Assembly (NCBI GenBank): GCA_024280155.1
Contig: JAJRQQ010000109.1
Span: forward strand, 1-52,451
Direction of reading: 5' to 3'
DNA from: Bacteroidota bacterium
GTDB taxonomy: Bacteria; Bacteroidota; Bacteroidia; Flavobacteriales_D; Crocinitomicaceae
Length of the DNA stretch: 52,451 bases
The translations under genes and the position numbers were made by a program. Under the pieces are notes generated by a model that was given only the letters and a program-made list of their open reading frames with translations, was not told the origin of the DNA and searched no databases. Shown in pieces: positions 26,312 through 36,581 of this stretch. How positions within the stretch are numbered: the first letter of the stretch is position 1; every line of letters starts with the position of its first letter.

Positions 26312-27121
26312 ATGGGAAAAATTATAAAACCAATTCATAGAACTAGACTTCGTCAAATTGTCGGCAAAGAATATTTTATTTTAAAAAGAAAGTTTAACGG
26401 GTGGTTTAGTCAATCAACTTTTTCAACAAAGCGAACTTTCTTTGATGATATTCAGGAGAAACACAGTGTTTTTCATCATAAATCAATGATTCTACGACCT
26501 CTTGTAGGTGTTGACATGCAATTACAAGAAAATAAGCGTACAAATTTAGAATTAGCGATTAAGCATCTGAATGGTGTCGTTATTCTACCAGGGGAAGTTT
26601 TCTCCATTTGGAAACTGGTTGGTCGACCAACAAAACAAAAAGGATATTTAGATGGGCTAGTATTGAAAAAGGGTCAAGTTTCTATAGGAACTGGCGGAGG
26701 GCTTTGTCAATTGGGGAATTTACTTTTTTGGGTTTTCGCTCATTCTCCTCTAATAATTACGGAGCGTTATAGACATGGTTATGACGTCTTCCCAGGAGTG
26801 AATCGAAAAGTTCCTTTTGGTGCTGGTGCTACTTTGGCGTATAATTATATTGATTTACAAGTTGTGAATAATACCAACCAATCCTTTCGAATTGCATTAT
26901 GGATTGATGAAACACATCTAAATGGAGAATTATTCTCTGAAAATAAATTGAAAACAACATACGTCATAGAAGAACGAAATCATAGAATGGATCAACAAAT
27001 TTGGGGTGGCTACTCAAGGCATAATCAAATCTTTAAAATCACAAAAGAGAACGATGATGTGACGGAAGAACTGTTAGTTGAGAATCATGCTATAATGATG
27101 TATGAACCTTTTTTAGAATAG
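26312..27121 (+). CDS. VanW-family protein
   Basis: The 269-residue protein carries the VanW signature GTGGGLCQLGNLLFW (about residues 129-143) with flanking VILPGEVFSIWKLVGRPT and KVPFGAGATLAYNYIDLQ. Members occur beside vancomycin-resistance genes in Gram-positives and as stand-alone genes in many bacteria; the biochemical activity is not established. There is no evident signal peptide. Context (small lipoprotein before, envelope genes after) suggests a cell-envelope role but does not prove it. It is followed by a 400-bp stretch without an intact gene. Confidence 0.88.
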   Translation: MGKIIKPIHRTRLRQIVGKEYFILKRKFNGWFSQSTFSTKRTFFDDIQEKHSVFHHKSMILRPLVGVDMQLQENKRTNLELAIKHLNGVVILPGEVFSIWKLVGRPTKQKGYLDGLVLKKGQVSIGTGGGLCQLGNLLFWVFAHSPLIITERYRHGYDVFPGVNRKVPFGAGATLAYNYIDLQVVNNTNQSFRIALWIDETHLNGELFSENKLKTTYVIEERNHRMDQQIWGGYSRHNQIFKITKENDDVTEELLVENHAIMMYEPFLE

Positions 27122-27214
27122 TTTAGAACAAAAAAACACCCCAATTCAAAAGTGAAAAGGGATGTGAAAAAAGCGTTTTTGCTTAAATTTATTTTACAGA
27201 AGGTATGCATAATA

Positions 27215-27239
27215 CCGTTTAACTGAACGGAATTTTTTT
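27215..27239 (+). terminator. weak intrinsic terminator after the VanW-family gene
   Basis: A short stem (CCGTT with AACGG plus a T-G wobble, loop AACT) is followed by a run of seven T. It is the only terminator-like structure in 27122-27310. Confidence 0.5.
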
Positions 27240-27308
27240 AATCATTACATAACTATCAACGCTTCGGTTTTACTGCACATTTTCGTATCTTTATGTATGG
27301 AATAATCG

Positions 27309-27491
27309 TTGAATAATCCGTCAAAACAAGAACTCATTGAGTTGCTATTGACGGAACAAAAAGAGACTCAACGTCATGGTAATCTCATTATTCAGAAAGA
27401 GAATGTCATTGTTCAGAAAGGGAACGTTATTAAAAAAGAAAGGGATACAGCTCAGTTTTATTTACTACACATTTTGATACTAACCATCTAA
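27309..27491 (+). pseudogene. possible IS66 transposase (TnpC) N-terminal fragment
   Basis: A 60-codon frame from a TTG reads NNPSKQELIELLLTEQKETQ, then a coiled-coil stretch with two imperfect 21-bp repeats (IIQKENVIVQKGNVIKKERD) and RDTAQFYLL before stopping at 27491. The pattern SKxELIxLLL, then repeated xIxxKExxI and a final QFxL is like the N-terminus of Bacteroidota IS66 transposases, which continue into LRRxLFG. No downstream transposase remains, so it would be a relic. It could instead be an unrelated small coiled-coil gene. The rest of 27122-27522 holds only a weak terminator and the tamB promoter. Confidence 0.4.
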
Positions 27492-27505
27492 ATGTCGTTT
27501 TTTTG

Positions 27506-27513
27506 TACCTTTG
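27506..27513 (+). promoter_or_regulatory. -7 promoter box (TACCTTTG) of tamB-tamL
   Basis: TACCTTTG matches TAnnTTTG and ends nine bases before the ATG at 27523, so transcription would start within a few bases of the start codon. A TTTG at 27473-27476 is about 10 bp too far upstream for standard -33 spacing. Confidence 0.5.
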
Positions 27514-27522
27514 CTTCGCAAA

Positions 27523-30051
27523 ATGAAGAACGACAAGAAAGTGATAAAGAAAAAAAAGAAATTTAGCTGGAGGCGATTGGCGAAGCGATTTCTCATTGTT
27601 TCTGTTATTCTCGGTCTTATTCTCTTTTTAGCATTCAAATACACTAAAAATACGCTCAAAGAAAATGGAATTCAATATTCTGAGTTGAGCTATTCTTTTC
27701 CTTTATCATTGGAGGTGAAACAATTTACGATTGATATAGATGAATTTCAATTGATTCTAAAGGATTTAAAACTTGACTTATCTTTTGCAAATCTTTTTTC
27801 AGGAAAATTCACAGGAAAAAACTTCTTCGCAAAGGATTTATACATCATATATACCTTTGTAGAAGAAGAAGATGTAGAAGAAGAACCGTTCAATTTTGAC
27901 TTCATGCCCTACCTTTCTTTCGAAGATGTTAGAATTGAAAATACAATTATACGAACCATTGATTCTACGGATTTTTCTATCATGACTTTTCCAATTGTCA
28001 CTGCATCTGATTTCATTTGGAACGATTCTATCTATGCAAAACAAGTCAATTATTCTAATGGAACGATTGCTTTTCTTCAGCCCTTCACTTCTGATAGTAC
28101 GGATACTTCACAAACTGAAATAGCTGTCATTCCGTACGTTCCTCACTTTTATGCAGATGAATTTAATGCAGACTCACTTGATTTTATTCTAACATCTGAA
28201 GAATCCGTTACAAAGGTTACAAATATTGATTTTCGTGTAAATGGTTGGAACAATATCCCAGGAATTGATTTAGAAATTCAACACCTGTATTTAACAATTC
28301 AAGACACACTTGATTTGAAGATAAAAGATTCTCGTTTTCTGCTAGAAACAGATGAGTCTCTAGCTATTCAAGATTTTAACATAAGGTTACCTGGGGTTGA
28401 TTTTAATCTAAATGAATTTACCATTGAAGATATTGATTCTTCATACGCTTACTCTATTGACCTTGCTGAATCTCATTTTTCACCTCGCTATGCTAAATAT
28501 TTCGGAGCAGAAGAATTCATAAAGACAGATGCACCTGATATTTCCCTTCAGTTGAAGGCGAATTATTTTAAAGACACCTTGAATCTTCAGAAATTCAATT
28601 GCTTATTGGCCAATAAAACGCAAATTATAATTGATAGAATGATTGCTCAACCTTCAGGTTTAGGTTATGTAAATCTTAATTTAACCGAAATCAACATTAC
28701 AGAAAATGACCTTAAACAATACTTCGATGTGGACGCTCCAGAAAGTATGGTTGACTTAAATATTAATTCTAAATTAAATATAGAAGGAAATAAAAGTCAA
28801 CTTACAGTAAAAGGGAAATTAGACGTTGATGAATTAAAAACGCACTTAAACATTTCAATCAACAATATCTTGGAGGAAAAAATGGATGCGAATATTCAAG
28901 TTAGCTCACCATTCGTTGCAAGTTCAATGTTTACTAATGAAAAATCTAATCCCGCGAAAGCTTACGGGATTAACCTCTCAACTCACATACAACAATTTAC
29001 TTTTGAAGACATTCACGACATCAAGATAGATGTGAAAATTGATTCTATAAAAAATAATGATTACCAATACGATAAAATAGACCTCACCGCTCAGTACAAG
29101 AATAAAATTTCTACAATTCTAATGGAGTCTAACGAAGATGATTGGAATCTTTCTTTAAGTACAAATGATGACCCTTTTGATTGGGATACACTTCATTTTT
29201 CAGGCTACACACATGTGAACACAAAAAATCTCGCACAATTCGACATTCAAGAAGGAAAAATTGACAGTGATTTTAAAGGAGTTTTCTATATGGATGACGA
29301 AGTTATTCTTTTCAATATGAATTTAGATTCACTTCTCTTCGAGAATGAAGAACGAATGTACACAGATAATTTAGAATTGAACTTCTTCAATAAACGCAAT
29401 GATTATTCAATTAAAATTCAAGACTCATCCAATGTAAAGGTTTTATTTGAATTCAATGAAGACCTAATTGATTGGACACAATCCAAAAGTTTAGCCATTG
29501 ATTCAATTCCTGACTTTGGATTAAACTTCTCCTTGACTTTGGACAGTTCTTTTGTAAAGGATTTAGCCGGTATAAATGCCGAGGCGATTATCAAAAATAT
29601 TACTCTGAAATCATCAAATGAAAAGTTGCATGGAGATGTAAACATTCCATTTATTCAATACGATGATTTTTTCTTGAAACAAATAGATGGACTTTTTATT
29701 TTTAATGATTTAAAGGAAGTAAATTCATTTCACATCGATACGTTAAGCACCCCTTTCATTTATTTGAATGATATTTCAAGTATCGTTACTTTCAAAGAAA
29801 AAATAAATGCTTTTGAGTTTAAATCGGATGCTTTTTTACCTAAAATTCAAGATTCTATTGGAATTAACACCGCTTTTCAAGTCAATGAAGATTTATACAA
29901 AATCATTTTTGATTCTCTTCGTCCTCAAAAGATGGGGGAATCATATTGGTACAGTAAAAACAGTGATGAAATCAATATCTACAAAAAAGATTATCAAATC
30001 TTAGGTAACCTTCATTTACTTCCGGTGTACAATCTATCTCTACTTCAATAA
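27523..30051 (+). CDS. tamB: TamB, translocation/assembly module inner-membrane protein: N-terminal 842 codons before a frameshift
   Basis: This is the larger part of a TamB-type protein. A basic N-terminus (KKKKKFSWRRLAKRF) and one membrane helix (FLIVSVILGLILFLAF) are followed by repeated beta segments typical of the bridge-like, lipid-channel fold of AsmA/TamB proteins. TamB spans the periplasm and works with an Omp85 partner in outer-membrane assembly or lipid transport. I prefer the ATG at 27523 over the TTG at 27511, which lies in the promoter box. The frame stops at 30049, but the same protein continues in another frame from 30009 to 31880. Adding one T to the T3 at 30015-30017 restores LGNLHFTSGVQSIS and a protein of about 1,450 residues. 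The downstream partner gene is tamL. Confidence 0.85.
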   Translation: MKNDKKVIKKKKKFSWRRLAKRFLIVSVILGLILFLAFKYTKNTLKENGIQYSELSYSFPLSLEVKQFTIDIDEFQLILKDLKLDLSFANLFSGKFTGKNFFAKDLYIIYTFVEEEDVEEEPFNFDFMPYLSFEDVRIENTIIRTIDSTDFSIMTFPIVTASDFIWNDSIYAKQVNYSNGTIAFLQPFTSDSTDTSQTEIAVIPYVPHFYADEFNADSLDFILTSEESVTKVTNIDFRVNGWNNIPGIDLEIQHLYLTIQDTLDLKIKDSRFLLETDESLAIQDFNIRLPGVDFNLNEFTIEDIDSSYAYSIDLAESHFSPRYAKYFGAEEFIKTDAPDISLQLKANYFKDTLNLQKFNCLLANKTQIIIDRMIAQPSGLGYVNLNLTEINITENDLKQYFDVDAPESMVDLNINSKLNIEGNKSQLTVKGKLDVDELKTHLNISINNILEEKMDANIQVSSPFVASSMFTNEKSNPAKAYGINLSTHIQQFTFEDIHDIKIDVKIDSIKNNDYQYDKIDLTAQYKNKISTILMESNEDDWNLSLSTNDDPFDWDTLHFSGYTHVNTKNLAQFDIQEGKIDSDFKGVFYMDDEVILFNMNLDSLLFENEERMYTDNLELNFFNKRNDYSIKIQDSSNVKVLFEFNEDLIDWTQSKSLAIDSIPDFGLNFSLTLDSSFVKDLAGINAEAIIKNITLKSSNEKLHGDVNIPFIQYDDFFLKQIDGLFIFNDLKEVNSFHIDTLSTPFIYLNDISSIVTFKEKINAFEFKSDAFLPKIQDSIGINTAFQVNEDLYKIIFDSLRPQKMGESYWYSKNSDEINIYKKDYQILGNLHLLPVYNLSLLQ

Positions 30052-31880
30052 AAGAAAAAGAAATAGATTTCAATGTCGATTCTTTAAATCTAGGTGATAT
30101 TCTTTATTATTATATTCCTTCTGATTCTATCCAATCGACTCTAAATCTTTCTGTAAATTACGAATATAATAACTCTGCTATAAATGGAAAAGGAAGCATA
30201 AATCAAATTGTTATTGACACCATCGACATAGGAAATGTCACTTTAAATATTGATTATTTTGATGACCAACAATTTGCCGACGTCCTCTACAAGCACGATA
30301 TTGGTTACTTAGATGTTCACACTTTTGATTTATACAACGAGCCAAGCTTTGAAGCAGACATAAGTAAAGTTGATTTAAAAGCCATCTTAAAACTGGTTGG
30401 TATTGACTCATTACTACTTGAAGCAAAAGGATATCTAACAGGTAATTTTGACGGAAAATACACAGATAGTTTATTAATTGGTGGGTATTTAGAGTTTGAC
30501 TCAACAGAATTTAATTCCCCAAATTATGGTTTTAAAAGCAGTATCAACAAGCAAAGAATTACAGTTGATCATAACAAAGTTGAGCTCAACAACTTTTCCA
30601 TTCTTGATCAAAACAAAAAACCACTTATCATCAATGGTTCTGGGGATATTTTCAATCCAGAAGTGTTAAATGCAGAATTATATACCGACCATTTTACACT
30701 CATGCACAACGATAAAAACAACGGCGCTATAAAAGGAGAATTCAATATAAATAGTAGGTTAAACTTTACCATGAAGAATGATGCGTTAACCGTTTCTGGA
30801 TATGTTAATACCTTGGACGGAAATAGCATAGAGTATTTATACGAAAGCAAAGTAAAACTCGAAGACCGATCTGAAACCGTAGCATTTATCACTTTTGAAG
30901 AAACAGAAGAGAAAATAGAAGTTCAAAGAAAAAAATACAACATTGATTATGATGTAGATTTAAACATCGGGAACACTGAAATCTATGTACTTCTATCAAA
31001 AACTGCCAATGAGTACTTTCGTCTCAATTGTTTTGGTGAAATTAATTTAGAAACAGGAAATCAAATGACGCCAAATGCTTTTGGAAAATTAGAAAGTATT
31101 GGTGGGCACGTATATTATGAAGTTCCATTAATTTCGGACATTCAATTAAACATTAAAAAAGCAAATGTTAATTGGAGTGGAAATCTTTTTAATCCAAAAA
31201 TCACTTTTCTAGGAGAAGAGATTTTTAGAGTTTTTCCGAATGAAATTTCTTCTGAATTATCCAAAGATGGAGAAAGAGTTCCTGTTGCTGTTGATGTAGA
31301 AATTAATGACCACTCTGTAAATGATATTGTTTTGAATTTCAATATTAAATCGAACAACCCTGAAGTTCAAAATTACTTATCTACTTTAACCCAAAACACT
31401 CGTTCAGATTATGCTGTAAGCATGTTAGTTTATGGGAAGGTGAATCAAGGTTCTGAAAGTACAAAGTCAGGATATGAATCGGTTGTAAATAAATTGAATG
31501 AAATTTCAAGGCGTAATTTCAAAAATATGGACCTTTCTTTTAGAGTAGAAAAATACAAGAATGATCCTACCGCAAAGAAAGAGAATTATAATAAGATTGG
31601 TGTAGATTTGTCGCGTAATTTCATGAGAGATAAATTAAGGGTTTCCGCAGGCGGAAGTATGGATGTCAATAATAGTCAAAACAATTCTCCACTCTCAGGA
31701 TATGCAAAAATCACGTACCAATTGAGAAAAAAACCTGATGTTTATTTAATGACTTCACACACCAGTAACTACCAAGGTCCGTTAATTGGCCGAGTTGACC
31801 AATCATCTGTGGGGGTAGAAGTGAATTTTGAATTTGATAATCTTTTCAAACGAAATAAAAAGAAAGATAAAAATGATTAG
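30009..31880 (+). pseudogene. tamB: TamB C-terminal part in shifted frame (contains the TamB domain)
   Basis: From 30009 the frame stays open to TAG 31878-31880 (about 623 codons) without a good start; the first ATG-like start inside it would be 30663 (TTG). The first in-frame residues (FTSGVQSISTSIKEKEID) follow naturally from the upstream protein if one base is added. The C-terminal ~400 residues match the TamB domain, including GNQMTPNAFGKLESIGGHVY and LKNLN-like FKNMDLSFRVEKYKNDPT. Alone it could not be exported or membrane-anchored, so it is only meaningful as part of tamB. A frameshift or sequence error is the simplest reading. Confidence 0.8.
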
Positions 31881-34167
31881 AAAGCCGTTATCAAGATTTT
31901 TTCTTTTCAGTATATTCATCATTGGAATGACTGTACTTTTCAATTCATGCTCGGGGACGAAACATTTGGCGGAGAATGAAAAACTTTACATTGGTTCCAA
32001 ATTAAAGGTTCGTAAAGACAGAAAAAATAAATTCAAAATTAAGAACGGTAATAAAAAGCTGCTTGATGCTTATCTAACCGTATGGGACGTTCCCAATGGC
32101 GGTGTGTTTGCTACTCCTTTTATCCGATTCATTCCAAAAAGACTCTTGATTTACAACTTATTCTACAATGAAAAAAACAAAGGGTTTTCACATTGGATGA
32201 GAGAAAACTTTGGTGAAGAACCAACACTCTTCTCAGACATAAATCCTGATCTTAAAGTGAAAAAGATTGTAGAATCTTATGAGAATTATGGGCATTTCGG
32301 AACGAAATCTGACTATACTCTAAAGTTAAAACGAAAAGGAAAAAAAGTTTTCATAAAATATTACGTTGAAATTGCTCCGAGCTATAGCTACAGAAAAGTA
32401 TGGTTTGAAAAAGATTCTACTCAGCAAAGCGATTCTATCAAAGTAGAAATCGATAAGTATATGGAGGATTTTTCAATTAAAAATGGAGATGAATTTAATT
32501 TATACACGCTAAAAGACGAGAAAAAAAATATCTGGCTTCATCTACAAAATAAAGGGTATTACTATTTATATGAAGATGATATAATCATTGAAGCTGACAC
32601 GAGTGTTGGTCAACGGCAAATAGATTTAAGATTTCGGTTAAACAATCATCTAACCCCAACAGAATTGTCAAAAGTAAAGGTAGATCAAATATTTATAACC
32701 ATTGATTCTGTCCAAAAAAATCTTTATGAAATTGATAAGTTTGAATACAAAAGAGGCTACTTAAAAGGGCGGTTCTTGGATGGAATTACGACCATTGATA
32801 CAAATTATTTTTCGTTAAAAAGAACACTGCAAACCTCAAATTTCTTGGGACAAGCAGGTATTTTTCAAAAGCAACAGATAAAATACAGTATTTTACCTTC
32901 AGATTCTTTACGTATTGTCGCAAAGATAAATTTAACACCAGCAAAAGCAACTCGCTTAGGATTTAGCATTAATGGAGATTTTCAATCTGCTGGATATATT
33001 GGTCCTTCAGCAGAGCTTCGACTCAAACAACTCAACCTTTTTGGAAAAGCACAGAATCTCGATATCAAAACGAATTTTTTCTACTATTTCCCCATTGGTT
33101 TATATAATAAAAGAGCTTCTCTAGAATACGGAGTAACGATTCAAGCAACTTATAGGGCGCCCGCAATTTCTTCTTTCATAAAGTGGGGGAGAACAACAGA
33201 GCATATGCCCATGTATCATATAAAAACAAACATTGATTTATTGCAACGAAAGAACTTCTATACCCAAAATAGCATCAATGGTGCTTATGGTGTTTCTTGG
33301 AGCACCAGAAAGTTTGATCAACACAATTTAGATTTCATAAACATTACATTTTCGAATATTTATAACACAAGTTTACGTTACGACTCAATCTTAGCCGGAA
33401 ATGTTTCACTGAAACAAAGTCTCAAAAATCAATTTATAGCATCTTTCATTTATTCTTATAAAATAGATAAAAGAACAAATAGAAATTGGCCCAAAGGTTT
33501 ATACTTCGAAACAAAAATCGAGAGTTCTGGTAGTATTCTTAATCTAGCCAATAGTATTTTCACTAATCAAGCCGCAGGACAGAAAAAAATATTTGGAATT
33601 CGTTTTGCTCAATTTGTTCAGTTGTACACTGATTTTAGGTATTTCTGGAATTTCACCCCCATACAAACACTTGCTTTTAAAGCATCTGGTGGTATTGGGA
33701 TTCCTTACGGAAATAATAAAACTTTGCCCTATATTCGACAGTATTTTATAGGAGGTTCAAATAGTTTAAGGCCATTTTCTTCAAAAGTACTTGGTCCAGG
33801 AAGGTATCCTGAATTAAATCCTCATGCAATAAATCAAATGGGGGATGTTAAATTTGAAATGAACTTAGAATATCGTTTCAAAATTGGACTTCGCCTTTCG
33901 GGGGCGGTATGGGCTGATGCTGGAAATGTATGGTTACTGAAAGAAGACCCTCTTCGACCGGGCTCTGGTATTCGGTGGGGAAAAGTTGTTCCCGACAGTT
34001 TCCTTACCAGTGGTGTTGGTCTTCGATTAGACCTTGGGTTTATTATTCTTCGCTATGACTACGGTCTGTTGGTCTATGCACCATTCCTAATTGATGGTAA
34101 AAAATGGGTGTTCCAAAACAAAATTTTCATTGCTGGTTCAACCATCGGGATTGGTTTCCCATTTTAG
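31873..34167 (+). CDS. tamL: TamL, Omp85-family outer-membrane lipoprotein partner of TamB
   Basis: The 764-residue protein starts at ATG 31873, overlapping the tamB stop by eight bases (ATGATTAG). It has a lipoprotein signal with Cys in LFNSC followed by SGTKHLAENEKLY, the typical opening of Bacteroidota TamL. POTRA-like domains (about 40-360) precede a 16-strand barrel (about 370-764) ending GIGFPF. The barrel contains RQYFIGGSNSLRPF (lid-lock loop) and GDVKFEMNLEYRF. TamL replaces TamA in Bacteroidota and pairs with TamB. An ATG-less extension upstream (to 31828) inside tamB is rejected. Confidence 0.92.
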   Translation: MIRKPLSRFFLFSIFIIGMTVLFNSCSGTKHLAENEKLYIGSKLKVRKDRKNKFKIKNGNKKLLDAYLTVWDVPNGGVFATPFIRFIPKRLLIYNLFYNEKNKGFSHWMRENFGEEPTLFSDINPDLKVKKIVESYENYGHFGTKSDYTLKLKRKGKKVFIKYYVEIAPSYSYRKVWFEKDSTQQSDSIKVEIDKYMEDFSIKNGDEFNLYTLKDEKKNIWLHLQNKGYYYLYEDDIIIEADTSVGQRQIDLRFRLNNHLTPTELSKVKVDQIFITIDSVQKNLYEIDKFEYKRGYLKGRFLDGITTIDTNYFSLKRTLQTSNFLGQAGIFQKQQIKYSILPSDSLRIVAKINLTPAKATRLGFSINGDFQSAGYIGPSAELRLKQLNLFGKAQNLDIKTNFFYYFPIGLYNKRASLEYGVTIQATYRAPAISSFIKWGRTTEHMPMYHIKTNIDLLQRKNFYTQNSINGAYGVSWSTRKFDQHNLDFINITFSNIYNTSLRYDSILAGNVSLKQSLKNQFIASFIYSYKIDKRTNRNWPKGLYFETKIESSGSILNLANSIFTNQAAGQKKIFGIRFAQFVQLYTDFRYFWNFTPIQTLAFKASGGIGIPYGNNKTLPYIRQYFIGGSNSLRPFSSKVLGPGRYPELNPHAINQMGDVKFEMNLEYRFKIGLRLSGAVWADAGNVWLLKEDPLRPGSGIRWGKVVPDSFLTSGVGLRLDLGFIILRYDYGLLVYAPFLIDGKKWVFQNKIFIAGSTIGIGFPF

Positions 34168-34174
34168 AGTTTAA

Positions 34175-35008
34175 CTACAATTCTGTAAGCAATTTAAACT
34201 CCCAAATCAACTTCCTATTCGTTACATCATGTGTGAAAAGCAAAGCTTTGTTTGAATTAGAACCCGAAGATATCCCTGATGCTAAAAAATAAATTCCTTC
34301 GGGTGAAACATGATAAAATGATTTTGCGTAGAAACCAATGTCTCCTCCAATACACAAGACATCTATACCTCTTTGTTTAACTTCAAATAGTTTTGGGTAA
34401 ATATCTTGATAAAAATTATTCGGATTGATGCAGTAGGAACAAGTGTCTATATCTACGTTTGAAGTTGATGACGCAAGAGATTCGAGGTAACTATCGCCAT
34501 ACATCCAAATTAATTTATGATGCAAAACAATCAAATGTGAAGAAGATTGAATGGTATCTACTACACCATCGAAGAATATTTTTTGCTGTCCAATAACATT
34601 ACTCAAACTATCTTGTGTATCAAGTACAATAAAAGTAATTCCATTTTTATTGTAAGCGTAATAAGGCGGTCGATTGGTAAAGTTTTGAACACGTGCCAAA
34701 TCTGTATAATCATGATTCCCTAACGACCAAAGTGTATTCTCATTTCCTACATCAAAAATAGCATCAACATGTTGCATCGTAGCATCATCTTCTGAAGTTA
34801 AACTTGCTATGTCTCCTCCGAGAAAAAGCAAATCATACTTTTTATAGTTCAGTTGTTCAACAAGGGAGTCTAAATCAGGATTAGCATCTGTTCTTGTATG
34901 GGCAATGTGCAAATATTCTTTAATAACTGGAGCAGGAATTTTATCCTTCTTGCAAGAAAGAATGTAAAAAAATAGAATTGGCAAAATAACGGTCAATACT
35001 CTTTTCAT
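34175..35008 (-). CDS. metallophosphoesterase-family lipoprotein
   Basis: The 277-residue protein has a lipoprotein signal (Cys in FYILSC) and a calcineurin-like phosphoesterase fold: LFLGGDIAS (64-69 region), the invariant GNHD (97-100), LHHK and a final CIGGDIGFY. The usual first DxH motif is replaced by LHIAHTRTD, and the usual C-terminal GHxH appears as GGDI, so two metal ligands are atypical and the substrate range is uncertain. It is the last gene of the purF-HK-gpmI run, 65 bases after gpmI, and ends 7 bases from the tamL stop. Confidence 0.8.
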   Translation of the reverse strand: MKRVLTVILPILFFYILSCKKDKIPAPVIKEYLHIAHTRTDANPDLDSLVEQLNYKKYDLLFLGGDIASLTSEDDATMQHVDAIFDVGNENTLWSLGNHDYTDLARVQNFTNRPPYYAYNKNGITFIVLDTQDSLSNVIGQQKIFFDGVVDTIQSSSHLIVLHHKLIWMYGDSYLESLASSTSNVDIDTCSYCINPNNFYQDIYPKLFEVKQRGIDVLCIGGDIGFYAKSFYHVSPEGIYFLASGISSGSNSNKALLFTHDVTNRKLIWEFKLLTEL

Positions 35009-35072
35009 GGTACATCTTCTAATTTAATTAATTGGGAAGTTATAACTATTTTCTGAAAACTCAAAAAACACG

Positions 35073-36581
35073 TTATTTAACAAGTGAACTCCCTACCATC
35101 TCTTTCGGTTGTATAATCCCTAATCTACTTAAAATTGTTGGAGCAACATCGGCTAGAATTCCATCTTGAATCGTAGTATTTTTATCATTGCTCACTAACA
35201 CTACCGGAACAGGATTTAAAGAATGTGCCGTATTTGGACTTCCGTCTGGATTAATCGCAAAATCGGCGTTTCCATGATCGGCAATTACAATAAATTCATA
35301 GCCTTTTTCTAGACCTGCAGTCACCACATCTTTCAAACAGCTATCCACTGTTTCTACGGCTTTTTGAATCGCAGAATATATTCCAGTATGTCCAACCATG
35401 TCTGCATTCGCAAAGTTTAAACAGATGAAATTCGGTTGATTTTTGCGAATATCAGCAATAATCTGATCTCTAACCTCTGGTGCACTCATTTCCGGTTGTA
35501 AGTCATAGGTAGCTACTTTTGGAGAATTTACGAGAATTCTTCGTTCATTTTTAAACTCATTTTCACGACCTCCATTGAAGAAAAAAGTAACATGAGGATA
35601 TTTCTCCGTTTCTGCAATTCTCACTTGTGTTTTACCTTTCTCAGCAAGAACTTCTCCCAACGTTTTTACTAAATTGTCTTTCTCAAAAATAACACTGAGA
35701 TTCTCAAAACTTGCATCGTAACTTGTCATTGTATAATAGGACAAATTTAATTTATGCATATTGAATTCATGGAAATCTTTTTGTGTCAATGCAATTGAAA
35801 TTTCACGTGGACGATCTGTTCTAAAATTGAAACAAATGGCCACATCTCCATCTTTCATTTTTGCATTTTCCACAATTAATGCAGGTTCAATAAACTCATC
35901 GGTCACATCATTCTCATACGATTTTTTAAGAGCATCAGAAGCCGATTTGAATTTCTCTCCCATCCCATTCACCATTAAATCGTATGCTTTTTTGATTCTT
36001 TCCCAACGATTATCTCTATCCATGGCGAAATAACGACCAATTACCGTAGCAATTTTCACATTCGTTCCAGCAATTTTAGTTTCCAATTCTTCGATAAAAC
36101 CTAAACCACTTTTTGGGTCACAATCACGACCGTCTGTAAACGCATGAATGAAAACATTTTCAATTTTATAGTTGTTTGCCATTTCAGCAAGTGCATACAA
36201 ATGTTCTTGAGAACTATGAACACCTCCTTTTGAGACCAACCCGAATAAATGAAGATCTACTCCATCATCTTGTGCTTTTTCAAATGCTTGAACGAGAATT
36301 TCATTCTTAAAAAAAACACCATCTTTAATGGATTTATTGATACGTGTCAATTCTTGGTAAACAATTCTCCCAGCACCAATGTTTAGGTGACCTACTTCAG
36401 AGTTTCCCATTTGTCCGTCGGGTAGTCCAACATTTTCACCACTCGTTCCTAAAGTTGCATTTGGATATTCTGCTAGAAGAGAATCCATAAATGGTGTATT
36501 CGAGTTGTAAATTGCGTCCGATTTTGAATGATCTCCTACTCCCCATCCATCGAGTATAATTAATCCAATATTTTTAGTCAT
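35073..36581 (-). CDS. gpmI: 2,3-bisphosphoglycerate-independent phosphoglycerate mutase
   Basis: The 502-residue enzyme interconverts 3- and 2-phosphoglycerate in glycolysis without a bisphosphate cofactor and needs Mn2+. It has Asp11 in ILDGWG, catalytic Ser61 in GQMGNSEVGHLNIGAGR, FTDGRDCDP, VIGRYFAMDRDNRW, NFANADMVGHTG and IADHGNAD, all family motifs. The start at ATG 36581 (MTKNIGLII) gives the normal N-terminus and overlaps the histidine kinase stop by eight bases (ATGACTAA). A longer frame starting at 36626 is rejected. The gene lies in the middle of a four-gene run, so its expression probably depends on the purF promoter or one within the kinase gene. Confidence 0.96.
   Translation of the reverse strand: MTKNIGLIILDGWGVGDHSKSDAIYNSNTPFMDSLLAEYPNATLGTSGENVGLPDGQMGNSEVGHLNIGAGRIVYQELTRINKSIKDGVFFKNEILVQAFEKAQDDGVDLHLFGLVSKGGVHSSQEHLYALAEMANNYKIENVFIHAFTDGRDCDPKSGLGFIEELETKIAGTNVKIATVIGRYFAMDRDNRWERIKKAYDLMVNGMGEKFKSASDALKKSYENDVTDEFIEPALIVENAKMKDGDVAICFNFRTDRPREISIALTQKDFHEFNMHKLNLSYYTMTSYDASFENLSVIFEKDNLVKTLGEVLAEKGKTQVRIAETEKYPHVTFFFNGGRENEFKNERRILVNSPKVATYDLQPEMSAPEVRDQIIADIRKNQPNFICLNFANADMVGHTGIYSAIQKAVETVDSCLKDVVTAGLEKGYEFIVIADHGNADFAINPDGSPNTAHSLNPVPVVLVSNDKNTTIQDGILADVAPTILSRLGIIQPKEMVGSSLVK

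Noticed and set aside
29981-30051. Programmed -1 frameshifting in tamB
   Set aside because: The A-rich stretch at 29983-29989 is in the wrong phase for a slippery heptamer, and the -1 frame meets a stop at 30006-30008. A one-base deletion fits better.
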